The notes under the pieces are model-generated. The model saw only the letters and a program-made list of their open reading frames with translations. It made no database searches and had not been told where the DNA came from. The position numbers and the translations under genes are program-made. DNA of 64,000 nucleotides, taken from contig NZ_VCBC01000009.1 of assembly GCF_005843925.1 (NCBI RefSeq), forward strand, positions 62,001 to 126,000, given 5' to 3'. Position 1 is the first letter of the stretch. Every line of letters begins with the position of its first letter. Shown here piece after piece: positions 54,236 to 63,603 of this stretch. The DNA is from Thalassotalea litorea (lineage in GTDB: Bacteria > Pseudomonadota > Gammaproteobacteria > Enterobacterales > Alteromonadaceae).

Positions 54236-55222
54236 ATGAAATTTGCAACATTAAAAAACAACACTCGCGACGGTCAACTGATGCTTGTTTCTCGCGATTT
54301 GAGTCAAGCCGTTAGCGTCAGTGATGTGGCAAACACAATGCAGGCGCTTATTGATAACTGGGCCGAATTGTCTGTGCAGTTAGAATCTCGCTATGAGCAG
54401 TTAAACGCCGGCCAGGTAAGTGGTGCGATAGATTTTGTTGAAGCGGATTGCGAATCGCCGTTACCACGAGCGTATCAATGGGCAGATGGCAGTGCTTATG
54501 TGAATCATGTTGAGTTAGTGCGCAAAGCGCGAAATGCTGAAATGCCGGACACTTTCTGGACCGATCCATTGATGTACCAAGGGGGTTCGGATTCATTTAT
54601 CGGGCCGCGTGATGATATCGAAATGGGCTCTACCGAATGGGGTATCGACTTTGAATCTGAAATCGCGGTGATCACCGATGATGTCCCTATGGGCGTTACG
54701 CCTGAAGAAGCAGAGCCGCATATTAAATTATTGATGTTGGTCAATGATGTCTCACTGCGTAATTTGATCCCAGGCGAACTGGCAAAGGGTTTCGGTTTTT
54801 TCCAATCCAAACCCTCAAGCGCATTTTCTCCGGTTGCGGTTACTCCTGACGAGCTTGGTGATGCCTGGGATGGTAAAAAGCTGGCACTACCTTTGGTGAC
54901 CCACCTTAATGATGATTTATTCGGTAAGCCCGATGCTGGCGTCGATATGACATTTGATTTCCCAACCATCGTCGCCCATGCGGCAAAAACGCGTCCTTTA
55001 GGCGCGGGTTGTATTATTGGCTCAGGTACCATTTCAAATTACGACCGCAGCGCGGGTTCAAGCTGTCTGGCAGAAAAGCGCATGCTGGAAATTATTGCCG
55101 ACGGCCAACCATCTACACCATTTATGCAATTTGGTGATAAGGTTCGTATCGAAATGTTTGATCATAACGGAGACTCCATTTTCGGTACTATCGACCAAAC
55201 TGTGGTTGAATATAAGAAGTAA
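54236..55222 (+). CDS. fahA: Fumarylacetoacetate hydrolase family protein, probable fumarylacetoacetase
   Basis: 328 residues. The FAH core has the metal-binding acidic residues in WGIDFESEIAVITDDV (the ExE motif near 138-145), MLVNDVSLRNL, FFQSKPSSAFSPVAVTP and the C-terminal GSGTISNYD and GSSCLAEKR. It splits fumarylacetoacetate into fumarate and acetoacetate in the last step of tyrosine degradation. Next to maiA, this function is very likely. The length is that of the shorter bacterial type rather than the 420-residue animal-like FAH. Signal peptide absent. Confidence 0.9.
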   Translation: MKFATLKNNTRDGQLMLVSRDLSQAVSVSDVANTMQALIDNWAELSVQLESRYEQLNAGQVSGAIDFVEADCESPLPRAYQWADGSAYVNHVELVRKARNAEMPDTFWTDPLMYQGGSDSFIGPRDDIEMGSTEWGIDFESEIAVITDDVPMGVTPEEAEPHIKLLMLVNDVSLRNLIPGELAKGFGFFQSKPSSAFSPVAVTPDELGDAWDGKKLALPLVTHLNDDLFGKPDAGVDMTFDFPTIVAHAAKTRPLGAGCIIGSGTISNYDRSAGSSCLAEKRMLEIIADGQPSTPFMQFGDKVRIEMFDHNGDSIFGTIDQTVVEYKK

Positions 55223-55290
55223 AGTAACGTGAAATAGCGGCTGCGGGCGGCGCAAGGTGCCAACAGATGGGCAAATGCACCGCTTGTTTT

Positions 55291-55395
55291 TCGAAACGCA
55301 CTGAGTGTCACTCGAAATGCACTGAGCGTCACTCGAAATGCACTGAGCGTCACTCGAAATGCAATAAGCGTCACTCGAAACGCTCCACTCGTTAT
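55291..55395. repeat. 21-bp tandem repeat between fahA and maiA
   Basis: Units of the type TCGAAATGCACTGAGCGTCAC start at 55291, 55312, 55333 and 55354, with a decayed fifth at 55375. The frame through them is open on both strands because 21 is a multiple of three, but the maiA start is at 55486, so it is not needed for that protein. Confidence 0.9.
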
Positions 55396-55414
55396 AACAA
55401 ACGCAACGCTCGTC

Positions 55415-55435
55415 ATCCCAAACTTGATTTGGGAT
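55415..55435. repeat. Short palindrome following the 21-bp repeats
   Basis: ATCCCAAA-CTTGA-TTTGGGAT, in the context CGTCATCCC at its left. Palindromes of this CATCCC-x-GGGATC shape are common as dispersed intergenic repeats in proteobacteria. Only one copy was seen in the window. Confidence 0.55.
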
Positions 55436-55485
55436 CTCGGTTTCTTATCACGGTTTTTTCATTTTTTAACAAAGCCAGGAATTTT

Positions 55486-56130
55486 ATGATTTCGTTATAT
55501 GGATATTGGCGCTCTTCAGCGGCTTATCGAGTACGTATTGCACTGAACCTGAAGCAAATCGAACACGAGCTTATTTCAGTACACTTGGTAAAAGATGGCG
55601 GTCAGCAACACTCAGACTCCTATAAATTATTGAACCCAAGTGAACTGGTACCAACGCTGGTGGATGGCGATTTTAAGTTAAATCAGTCCATGGCGATCCT
55701 CGACTATCTGGAACAGAAATTTCCACAACCGGCATTATACCCAGACAGCCTGCAAGCGCGCAGTCAGGTTCAGGCATTGGCGAATGATATTGCCTGCGAT
55801 CTGCATCCTTTGAATAATCTGCGGGTGTTGACTTATTTAGCTGAAGATTTATCGGCAACCCCTGAGCAGAAGCAACGGTGGTATGCCCATTGGGTGGACG
55901 TTGGATTTACGGCTTTTGAAAAACGCTTGCAAAAAACTGCCGGCAACTACTGTTTTGGTAATACTGTGACAATGGCAGATCTTTGCTTGATCCCGCAAGT
56001 CTACAATGCAAAGCGATTCAACGTCGATCTCAGTCGGTTCCCGTTAATTACCAAGGTTGATGACAATTGCCAAAAACTTGCCGCATTTAACCAAGCGCTA
56101 CCAGAGCATCAACCCGATTCGTCTGTTTAG
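55486..56130 (+). CDS. maiA: Maleylacetoacetate isomerase (zeta-class GST)
   Basis: 214 residues started at MISLYGYWRSSAAYRVRIALNLK, the family N-terminus, with AGGA upstream; the frame continues upstream through the 21-bp repeats but that part is low-complexity. SSAAYRVRIAL carries the zeta-class active-site Ser-Ser motif, then NPSELVPTL and the thioredoxin-fold end, with a helical C-terminal domain (DIACDLHPLNNLRVL). It isomerises maleylacetoacetate to fumarylacetoacetate with glutathione, supplying FahA. Confidence 0.94.
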   Translation: MISLYGYWRSSAAYRVRIALNLKQIEHELISVHLVKDGGQQHSDSYKLLNPSELVPTLVDGDFKLNQSMAILDYLEQKFPQPALYPDSLQARSQVQALANDIACDLHPLNNLRVLTYLAEDLSATPEQKQRWYAHWVDVGFTAFEKRLQKTAGNYCFGNTVTMADLCLIPQVYNAKRFNVDLSRFPLITKVDDNCQKLAAFNQALPEHQPDSSV

Positions 56131-56147
56131 GCAGTCATCTCCAAATC

Positions 56148-56176
56148 TAGCCTTTAACTCTTTGATTTAAAGGCTA
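56148..56176 (+). terminator. Probable terminator after maiA
   Basis: TAGCCTTTAA-CTCTTTGAT-TTAAAGGCTA, a perfect 10-bp stem, followed a little later by a T-rich stretch (56190-56202). The T run is not immediate, so this is less certain. Confidence 0.55.
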
Positions 56177-56307
56177 TCTGCTAAATTCATTTTTCTTTTT
56201 TTTGCTCCGTTAACTAAGCTAATAAAATAGAGTAGTATGGTTTTAAGGCTGTTGACTTAAACAGCTTTATTTTTATTGGTTCAAGTCCGAGCCGATTGGT
56301 AGGAAAA

Positions 56308-57177
56308 ATGAATACAGAACAAAAACAATCTTCAGAAAATCAGCAGTCAGCGCCACTGGGTATTATTGTCTTTATCATTGCTCTGGTGATACTTGGTGGA
56401 GCGTATTATATGGTGTTTATCGACAACCCAACCAGTAGGCCACAACCGGAAATTGTTGATTTAAAAGACGAGAAACTGCAAATTGAACCGCAAATTTCCG
56501 AACCAGAAGATATAGACACTGCCCCGGAAACACAACCACAAGCGCCGGAAATGGTAGCGGAACCCGAACCCGCAGAACCGGCGTCTGAAGTCATCTTACC
56601 CGAACTGGATAATAGTGATGAATTGACGGTATCTTTAATTCGCGAAGCGACCATGGCACCAGAATTGCTCGATGTCCTGATCCCAAGTGATATTATTCGT
56701 CGCACTGTGGTTTTTGCGGATAATTTCGCCCGTGGCGATCTCACCATTCGCGAGGCTCCGGTTTATCCTCCCCAAGGCAAATTTCAAGCGTCGCAAATCA
56801 ATGATCAAGAATTTGTTATTAGCCCAGAAAACTTTAGCCGATATGTCGATTATTTGGACCTGCTTGCCAGTTTTGAACCGGCACAACTAACGGCGGTGTA
56901 TCAGCAACTCTCACCTTTGTTTGAAGAGGCGTTCCAGGAGTTGGGCTTTCCTGAACGGACGTTTAATGATGTCGCGACGGATGTCATCGACAGAATTCTG
57001 GCGGTTGAATACCCTGAAGTGAGTCCGGTGCTGACGCAACCCGATATGGTTTATAAATTTCAAAGTGAAGATTTGGAAAGTTTGCCAGATGCTGACAAAC
57101 TTTTGTTGAGAATTGGTAAAGAGAATCTGTTGCAATTGCAATCAGTCGCTCATCAGATTCAAAAGCAATTGGATTGA
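56308..57177 (+). CDS. DUF3014 membrane-anchored protein
   Basis: Started at the ATG after AGGAAAA (289 residues); an in-frame ATG 4 codons upstream is less well placed. One N-terminal membrane helix (LGIIVFIIALVILGGAYYMVF, about 20-40) anchors an acidic Pro/Glu-rich linker (about 50-105) and a C-terminal DUF3014 domain (SLIREATMAPELLDVLIPSD, then RRTVVFADNFARGDL, FSRYVDYLDLLASF). It probably faces the periplasm. Function unknown. Monocistronic. Confidence 0.82.
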   Translation: MNTEQKQSSENQQSAPLGIIVFIIALVILGGAYYMVFIDNPTSRPQPEIVDLKDEKLQIEPQISEPEDIDTAPETQPQAPEMVAEPEPAEPASEVILPELDNSDELTVSLIREATMAPELLDVLIPSDIIRRTVVFADNFARGDLTIREAPVYPPQGKFQASQINDQEFVISPENFSRYVDYLDLLASFEPAQLTAVYQQLSPLFEEAFQELGFPERTFNDVATDVIDRILAVEYPEVSPVLTQPDMVYKFQSEDLESLPDADKLLLRIGKENLLQLQSVAHQIQKQLD

Positions 57178-57329
57178 ATCTGCTAAGTAGAACAGTGAAA
57201 TAAACCCGATAAATTGATAGGTCATCGTTCAGGCCTTACTAAGGTATTGAGTAGCATTGCATGACATTGCACGGCATTGCTACGACATCGATATAGACAT
57301 TTGAATAAGTGCACAGGAGAAATGGATTT

Positions 57330-57920
57330 ATGAGTACTTCTTTTCCGGATATTCCTGAAAGTGTGCCGCAGACTGATGGCGGTTTCACCCAGTGGCTTGG
57401 AAGAAAAGCATTTTCGATTTCCGGTTGGCAACTGGTAGGTTCATTCCCTGATGAACCTAAGCTTTTGGTCATTGTCGCACCACATACCTCGAATTGGGAT
57501 TTTTTAGTCGGGCTTGCGATAAAAATGGCGCTTAATTTAAACGTGAGTTTTCTCGGTAAAGATGCACTTTTTAAAGGCCCTCTAGGTTGGTGGATGCGAA
57601 AGCTTGGCGGCATCGCGATTGATCGCAGCTCGCCGAATGGCGTCGTCGGCCAGATGGTTGCAGAATTTGAGCAAAGGGAAAAGCTGATGCTGGTTATTGC
57701 GCCAGAAGGCACCCGAAAAAAGGTCGATGAGTGGAAAAAAGGATTTATGTTTATCGCCAAAGATGCACAAATACCCGTGTTGCCGGTCGAGTTCGACTTT
57801 AAACATAAACGGGTTGTGTTTCATCCAACCTGCCGCATTGACGGTGATGTTGAATCTCAACTAAAAAGCATTAAATCTATTTTTAGCGCGGAGAAAGCGA
57901 AACGCCCTGATTGCTTTTAA
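57330..57920 (+). CDS. PlsC-like acyltransferase
   Basis: Start at ATG after AGGAG (196 residues). The glycerophosphate acyltransferase motifs are present: HTSNWDFL with the HxxxxD catalytic pair (His near 52), GKDALFKGPLGWWMRKLGGIAIDR, then APEGTRKK (about 126-133) and IPVLPVEFD. It transfers acyl groups to a lysophospholipid or similar acceptor; no strong hydrophobic N-terminal helix is seen, so the membrane link may be peripheral. Substrate unknown. Monocistronic. Confidence 0.85.
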   Translation: MSTSFPDIPESVPQTDGGFTQWLGRKAFSISGWQLVGSFPDEPKLLVIVAPHTSNWDFLVGLAIKMALNLNVSFLGKDALFKGPLGWWMRKLGGIAIDRSSPNGVVGQMVAEFEQREKLMLVIAPEGTRKKVDEWKKGFMFIAKDAQIPVLPVEFDFKHKRVVFHPTCRIDGDVESQLKSIKSIFSAEKAKRPDCF

Positions 57921-58089
57921 GCCTGGGTTAATGGCTTTTTCGAGGGGCGTAATGGTTGCTGTGTTGACGCACCTTAATGCGCGAAATGGCTTAACCGCAT
58001 AAGACTCAGAGACATTTGCGACCGTTTCTTGTCGGTTATGATAATTTTTAGTTATTTTTCCCGTTGAGGACTTGCATGGCAGGCCGTGA

Positions 58090-58117
58090 TTGCGCATAAT
58101 GCGCATCGCTGTAATAT
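58090..58117 (+). promoter_or_regulatory. Probable promoter of the 4.5S RNA gene
   Basis: TTGCGC (58090-58095), 16 bp, TAATAT (58112-58117), about 19 bases before the mature 5' end, which would leave a short leader for removal by RNase P. Confidence 0.45.
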
Positions 58118-58135
58118 CTTGATTGCAGCTTCTGC

Positions 58136-58248
58136 GGTGCCTCTCTTGGTCCTCCCGCAATGATACTCTGTGAACTCGGCCAGGTCCGGAAGGAAGCAAC
58201 CGCAGCAGACGACTCATGTGCCGGGATGCGGCTGAGGGAGGGGCCACC
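58136..58248 (+). ncRNA. ffs: Signal recognition particle RNA (4.5S, bacterial small type)
   Basis: The conserved apical part is clear: CAGGTCCGGAAGGAAGCAACC (58180-58200) and GTGCCGGGATG. The ends GGTGCC and GGGGCCACC pair. The size is about 113 nt. The RNA binds Ffh and targets inner-membrane proteins. The region 57921-58089 upstream holds no gene. The ends are approximate. Confidence 0.95.
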
Positions 58249-58481
58249 AATCTCTCGAAATTCACGCCCTTTTCATGGGTGACCAATTTTTCAGTCCTCG
58301 CTCCAATTTATATTGTCAGATCGAGCAGCTAATAGCTTACACGTGGCAACGGGCACCTAGATTTTGACAACTAGATTTTGACACTTAAATTACCGCATCA
58401 CCAAAGTTTACATTTGTGTCTAATTAACTCTGTTTCCCATTGCCTCTGTCTTGTTTATCAATGTGCGAATGCAACGAGTCG

Positions 58482-59090
58482 CTAACGCTTTTGATGTTTT
58501 TCGATATCCGTTTCTAAGCGCGCGATTGCTTGTCTGCAACGCCCTAGCCGTTGATGCAGGGCCAGCACTTTATCCTGTAGAGCGGTATCCTGTTTGGTTG
58601 CCCGATTAAGTTTGTCCTGCTCATCGAACAACATCTGTTGCAAACGTTTTTCAAACCCTTGGTATTCAGCCAGCTTTTGGTAAAGTTCCTGGGTGGGTTG
58701 CATCAGCGTTTGCGTGACTTTTTTGACGTGTTTTGTGGATAGGCGCTGGCGCCGTTGCATTCGATAATCGGTATCTTGATGACGGCTCTCATTGGCTTTA
58801 ATTGCGGTTATCAACGATGAAATTTGGTGTTGTAATTGTTCAAGTAAGTTAAACCCCAGTTCTTGTTGATTGTTGTCGAGCAGGGTTTGCAAATGATCGA
58901 GTTTGGTTTTAATGCCGGGTAGGTAATCGCTGTAATTATCATAGGAACGATTGAATAAACGGTCATCGAATAGCGCCTGACGTTTTAAATAATAATGGGA
59001 TTTACGCCCTTTGTTTCTATCGTCGGCAAGCTTTGCATCTTCCACCAGATGCTCCAGTAATTGGTGAAGCCGTTTTATTTCTGAACGCAT
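58482..59090 (-). CDS. priC: Primosomal replication protein PriC-like
   Basis: 202 residues, helical and rich in charged residues. The C-terminal half has ELYQKLAEYQGFEKRLQQMLFDEQ (about 134-157), matching the conserved Tyr-His/Gln-xx-Phe-Glu-Arg-Arg-Leu pattern of PriC, which helps reload DnaB at stalled forks. The rest matches less closely, so I give moderate confidence. It is 15 bp after the TSUP permease gene and probably co-transcribed with it. Between ffs and this gene (58249-58481) no further feature is seen. Confidence 0.75.
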   Translation of the reverse strand: MRSEIKRLHQLLEHLVEDAKLADDRNKGRKSHYYLKRQALFDDRLFNRSYDNYSDYLPGIKTKLDHLQTLLDNNQQELGFNLLEQLQHQISSLITAIKANESRHQDTDYRMQRRQRLSTKHVKKVTQTLMQPTQELYQKLAEYQGFEKRLQQMLFDEQDKLNRATKQDTALQDKVLALHQRLGRCRQAIARLETDIEKHQKR

Positions 59091-59105
59091 TTGCTTTCCT
59101 GTGGG

Positions 59106-59879
59106 TTAAAACCAGGCGTCTATCGCCAGTTTTATCGCCATTAGCATGACGACGAAAATGAATACTGGGCGGATAAACTGGTTACCAAATTTAATGGCTG
59201 AATGCGCACCGATCCAGGAACCTAAAATCATAAATAGCCCCATTGACAAACCTAAGACAAAATTGACTTGTCCAAGGTAAATGAACGTGAGCAGTGATGT
59301 AAAGTTACTGATAAAATTCATTGAACGGGCGAGGCCAGAACTTAACAGGATATTCATCTTGTACAAAGCAAGCGATGAAACCGTCCAGAATGTCCCGGTG
59401 CCGGGACCTGCAACACCATCGTAAAAACCCAATAATGTTCCTTGTAGCCATTGGATGACTTTGAACCTGGTATTGTTCTGTGGTAACTGATTAATTTCTT
59501 CGGTGGCCGTTTTTACTGTCATCGTATAGATGGCACAGACTAAAATCACCAAAGGCAATACTTTTTCTAACAACTCTGCGCTGATTTGATGCACTACCAT
59601 AGTGCCGATAAACGCACCAATGGCGGTAGCAATCGCCGCCTGAACCCAAAACAAAGGGTTGAATAATCGTTTTTTAAAAAAGGTCAGTGAGGCCGTGAGC
59701 GAGGAAAAACTGGCGGATAACTTATTGGTGCCCAATACAATATGAGGAGGTAAACCCGAGGTGAGCAGGGCGGGCACTGTCAGCAAGCCGCCGCCACCAG
59801 CGACAGCGTCAATGAAACCAGCGAGTAAACCGACGATAGAGAGTGTTACTAATAATGTTGGTTCGGAAAAAAACTCCAA
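59106..59879 (-). CDS. TSUP-family (TauE/SafE) membrane permease, YfcA-like
   Basis: 257 residues, eight or so helices. N-terminal AGFIDAVAGGGGLLTVPALL (about 20-39), LGTNKLSASFSSLTAS and GFYDGVAGPGTGTFW (about 151-165) are diagnostic TSUP motifs. The family exports sulfite, organosulfonates or other anions; the substrate here is unknown. It lies upstream of the priC-like gene on the same strand, with 15 bp between. Confidence 0.9.
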   Translation of the reverse strand: MEFFSEPTLLVTLSIVGLLAGFIDAVAGGGGLLTVPALLTSGLPPHIVLGTNKLSASFSSLTASLTFFKKRLFNPLFWVQAAIATAIGAFIGTMVVHQISAELLEKVLPLVILVCAIYTMTVKTATEEINQLPQNNTRFKVIQWLQGTLLGFYDGVAGPGTGTFWTVSSLALYKMNILLSSGLARSMNFISNFTSLLTFIYLGQVNFVLGLSMGLFMILGSWIGAHSAIKFGNQFIRPVFIFVVMLMAIKLAIDAWF

Positions 59880-60452
59880 TGGTCACCTGCACTTTTTCTT
59901 AAACTGAACAATTCGCAGAACGACACGCGTCAGGATCACCTTAAAAGTTGTTCTGAATGTTTAGACTTAAGAATTGTATCAGTTCCTGTTCATTGGCCCA
60001 AATATATTCTCGATGCGCTCAATAATCGTACACATTTGTACAGTTTTACAAATTTTTAACTGTGAATATGTTTTTATGGCTGAAAAATATTAACTTGATA
60101 CATTTGCTTACATAACTCATGTGATTTACCTCTAACAATTCAATGGTTTAATGTTCTTTTGGCTGGCTAGGGTAAGTTTGTAAAGATAACTTAACATCAG
60201 TTGAGGCTAATAAAAATCTAGTTTTTTAGCGATTTTATGCAGTATTTATGTAGGTATGTGTTTCTAATCGGAACCAAATTGTAAAAAATCTTATCAGAAT
60301 GTGATTTAACTAGTTGACCTGTTTGAGTTGATCGGTTTAATATCGAGACCGACAGATCAGGTCGTATGGCCTAATTATAAGAAAAAATACAAAGCAAATT
60401 AGCTTTGAATTCTAACAAAAACGAATCACGTAAAGTGGTCCAGGGAGTAAAC
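59880..60452. promoter_or_regulatory. Divergent region with a probable promoter of TonB receptor 2
   Basis: 573 bp without a gene. A good sigma-70 promoter is TTGACC (60314-60319), 18 bp, TAATAT (60338-60343), which would give a 5' leader of about 100 nt. The CAGGGAG ribosome site lies at 60441-60447. Two TGTGATTT motifs (60119-60126 and 60299-60306) resemble half CRP sites only. No riboswitch recognised. Confidence 0.5.
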
Positions 60453-63320
60453 ATGTATAGCAATAACAAGCTTGCTAAAGCAGTTCGTATTGCTCTTGCT
60501 TTCGGTGCAAGTGCAACAGCTGGTATTTCAGCAAATGCTTTTGCTGCTGAAGAAGCAGTAGCAGAAGAAGAAGTAGAACGCATTGAAGTGACTGGTTCTC
60601 GTATCAAGAGAACTGATATGGAATCTGCTAGCCCAGTTTTCATCACAAGTGCAGAAGAAATCAAACTATCTGGTTTTACTCGTATCGAAGATTTGTTGAA
60701 TACTCTTCCACAAATCGAAGCGGGTCAAACTGCATTCCAATCTAACGGTGCATCTGGTACAGCTAACCTCGACCTTCGTGGTATGGGTCCTAACCGTACT
60801 TTGGTACTTGTTAACGGTCGTCGTCTTCCTTCTGGTGGTGTTTACTCACAAGCACCAGATATTAACCAGATCCCAGCAGCGCTTGTTAAGCGTGTTGAAG
60901 TTCTAACTGGTGGTGCTTCTGCTACTTACGGTGCAGATGCGGTAGCTGGTGTTGTTAACTTCGTAATGAACGATGATTTCGAAGGTTTCGAATTGACTGT
61001 TGGTGCTTCTGGTTACCAACATGATAACGATAACAGCTATATCCAAGGTTTGATGGACGAGAAAAATTTCGAATATCCTGAAGGCAACACTGGTATCGAC
61101 GGAAAGTCATACAACATCGACTTAACGGTTGGTGGTGAGCTAGGTGATAAAGGTCACGCGGTTGCATACGCTACATGGCGTCGCAGTGACGAACTTCGTC
61201 AAGAAGCTCGAGATTTCTCATCTTGTGCGCTTAGTGGTCGTGGTAATTCTTGTGGTGGTTCAGGTAACGCTATCGTTCCTAACTTCTATCTTGGTGGCGT
61301 TGATGCAGATGGCGCTTTTGACTGGGGTAACTGGGATTACTTAACGCTTACTCAAGACAGTAACTTCCAACCTTCTTCTGGTAACTTGTATAACTACGCT
61401 CCAGTTAACCACTTTATGCGTCCAGATGAGAAGTTCACTCTAGGTGCATTCGTAAACTACGAAGTGAATGAGCATTTCATGCCGTTCCTAGAATTCAACT
61501 ACATGCATGACCGCACGGTTGCGCAAATTGCTGAATCAGGTACGTTCTTCAACGAAACTTATGTATTACCTGTTTCGCAGTTGAATGCTGACCAACAGCA
61601 ATATCTTGCGGATAACTTAGGTTTGACTGCAGCGGATGAATTTGCAACTTATATCGGTAAACGTAACGTTGAAGGTGGACCTCGTAAGTCAAACCTTGAG
61701 CACAATTCTTACCGCATCGTTGTCGGTACAGAAGGTGAAATCTCTGATTCTTGGTCTTATGAAGCGTTTGTTAACTACGGTTCAACGTCTTCTTCAGCCG
61801 CTTATGAAAACGATTTCTTTGCACCTCGTATCGCAACTGCAGTAGATGCAGACGCGTGTGCTGCCGATGCTGCTTGTATCTTTTATGATGTATTCCAGTA
61901 TCAAGGTGTAACTGCAGAGTCTGCTTCATCACTTACCGGTGTTGGTATCCTAAACGGTATTACTACTTCATCGACAGTAAGTGGTTTCGTTACAGGTGAA
62001 TTGCCTTTCGGTCTTCCAACTGCTGATAGCCCAATCGCTATGGTTGTTGGTGCTGAGTACCGTAAAGAAGAATTCGAGCGTCTTTCTGATGAAGTATACG
62101 CTCAAGGTCTATTGTTAGGTCAAGGTGGCCCAACGACTTCTATCATGGGTGGCTATGACGTTCGTGAAATCTTTGCGGAAGCGTCAATTCCTCTTCTTTC
62201 AGACATGTTCTTAGCAGAGAGCTTAACGCTTGATCTAAGTGGTCGTTATTCTGATTACGACACATCTGGCGGCGAGCCAACTTACTCAACTAAAGTTGAC
62301 TGGAACATCACCGATGACTGGAAAGTTCGCGCAAGTTATGCTCGTGCGGTACGTGCGCCAAACATTGCTGAGCTATTTGCTCCGCAAAGCCAAGGTTTAT
62401 GGGGTGGTGCTGATAACTGTGCCGGTCCAACTCCTAAATACACGCCTGAACAATGTGCTCTTACGGGTGTAACAGCAGGTCAATACGGTAACATTACTCC
62501 AAGCCCGGCTAGCCAATATAATGGTCTATTCGGTGGTAACCCAGAGTTGCAACCTGAAGTGGCTGATACCGTATCTTTCGGTGTTGTTGCTAACCCACTT
62601 GACAGCTTAAACTTCACAGTAGATTACTGGGATATCGAAGTTGAAGACGTAATCGGTACTGCAGGTGCTCAAAATACTGTTGATATCTGTGCTGAAACTG
62701 GTGATGCGGCATACTGTGATAACGTTGTACGTAGCGGCGCTGGTAGCCTTTGGTTAGGTACTGCTGGTTATGTTCAAGCAACAAACATCAACCTTTCAAG
62801 CATGCACTTTGAAGGTATCGATACAACTATTAACTTCATGCAAGAAGGCCTTCTTGGTGGTACTTTACGTGCTAACTTAAACGGTACTTACATGATGAAG
62901 AAAGAGTTTGATGGCGTAGATTGTGCTGGCACAATCGATAACGGTTGTTTCGCGCAACCTGAATGGCGTCACTCTGCGAAAGTATCTTATGATATGGATA
63001 CTTTCTGGACTGCATCGATCATCTGGCGTTACTACGGTGAAGTTAGCTATTCCGGTTTGGAATATGATGATGAAGGCAATTATGCCGGTGGTGATGAGTT
63101 CGTTGGTTCAAATGGTGGTCTAGACAGTGCAAGCTTTATTGACTTGAAAGCCGCATTTGACGTATCGGATAATCTAGGTGTTCTAGTTGGTGTTAACAAC
63201 GTATTTGATAAAGAGCCACCAATGGTTGGCGGCGAATTATCTACGAATGCTAACGCTGTATCTGGTTTCTACGACACATTAGGTCGTTACTTGCACGTGA
63301 GCGCTACTCTTAAGTTCTAA
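60453..63320 (+). CDS. TonB-dependent outer-membrane receptor (2)
   Basis: 955 residues from the ATG after CAGGGAGTAAAC. Signal peptide about 1-31 (ISANAFA-AEE). A TonB-box-like VERIEVTGSRIKR is near 41-53. The plug shows IKLSGFTRIEDLLNTLPQI, LDLRGMGPNRTLVLVNGRRL and VEVLTGGASATYGADAVAGVVNFV; the barrel ends in terminal Phe (SATLKF). Paired Cys in loops (for example CALSGRGNSC) may form disulfides. The codon use is strongly biased towards T-ending and few synonymous codons, suggesting high expression. The ligand is unknown. Unlike receptor 1, the barrel is longer and has many extracellular-loop insertions. Confidence 0.93.
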   Translation: MYSNNKLAKAVRIALAFGASATAGISANAFAAEEAVAEEEVERIEVTGSRIKRTDMESASPVFITSAEEIKLSGFTRIEDLLNTLPQIEAGQTAFQSNGASGTANLDLRGMGPNRTLVLVNGRRLPSGGVYSQAPDINQIPAALVKRVEVLTGGASATYGADAVAGVVNFVMNDDFEGFELTVGASGYQHDNDNSYIQGLMDEKNFEYPEGNTGIDGKSYNIDLTVGGELGDKGHAVAYATWRRSDELRQEARDFSSCALSGRGNSCGGSGNAIVPNFYLGGVDADGAFDWGNWDYLTLTQDSNFQPSSGNLYNYAPVNHFMRPDEKFTLGAFVNYEVNEHFMPFLEFNYMHDRTVAQIAESGTFFNETYVLPVSQLNADQQQYLADNLGLTAADEFATYIGKRNVEGGPRKSNLEHNSYRIVVGTEGEISDSWSYEAFVNYGSTSSSAAYENDFFAPRIATAVDADACAADAACIFYDVFQYQGVTAESASSLTGVGILNGITTSSTVSGFVTGELPFGLPTADSPIAMVVGAEYRKEEFERLSDEVYAQGLLLGQGGPTTSIMGGYDVREIFAEASIPLLSDMFLAESLTLDLSGRYSDYDTSGGEPTYSTKVDWNITDDWKVRASYARAVRAPNIAELFAPQSQGLWGGADNCAGPTPKYTPEQCALTGVTAGQYGNITPSPASQYNGLFGGNPELQPEVADTVSFGVVANPLDSLNFTVDYWDIEVEDVIGTAGAQNTVDICAETGDAAYCDNVVRSGAGSLWLGTAGYVQATNINLSSMHFEGIDTTINFMQEGLLGGTLRANLNGTYMMKKEFDGVDCAGTIDNGCFAQPEWRHSAKVSYDMDTFWTASIIWRYYGEVSYSGLEYDDEGNYAGGDEFVGSNGGLDSASFIDLKAAFDVSDNLGVLVGVNNVFDKEPPMVGGELSTNANAVSGFYDTLGRYLHVSATLKF

Positions 63321-63342
63321 ATTAAACAGAACTTAATGATAT

Positions 63343-63372
63343 AAAAAGTGAGCTTCGGCTCACTTTTTTTTT
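63343..63372 (+). terminator. Terminator of TonB receptor 2
   Basis: AAAAAGTGAGC-TTCG-GCTCACTTTTT followed by more T, 22 bp after the stop codon. Confidence 0.92.
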
Positions 63373-63603
63373 GTGTTTTTATTCTTTATTCAAAAAGTGA
63401 AGTTGCCTGTCGCATTTTTCCCGGCGAGTTAAACGCCCATGTTTTGGGAAGCTTTCTCCTTATTTAATTGCACAGCCATTTTGACAGTCGTTAGCGTAGT
63501 TGTAAGCACAGTCAATTGCTGTAAAAAATAGTCCTATCGGCGTTTTAAATCACCTTAGCGTCAAGGTATACTGAGCCATTAGCAAAGTTAATTGAAATCG
63601 TTC

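Noticed and set aside
55267..55485. N-terminal extension of maiA through the 21-bp repeats
   Set aside because: The family N-terminus starts at 55486 with AGGA in front; the extension is low-complexity, Lys/Arg/His-rich repeat translation.
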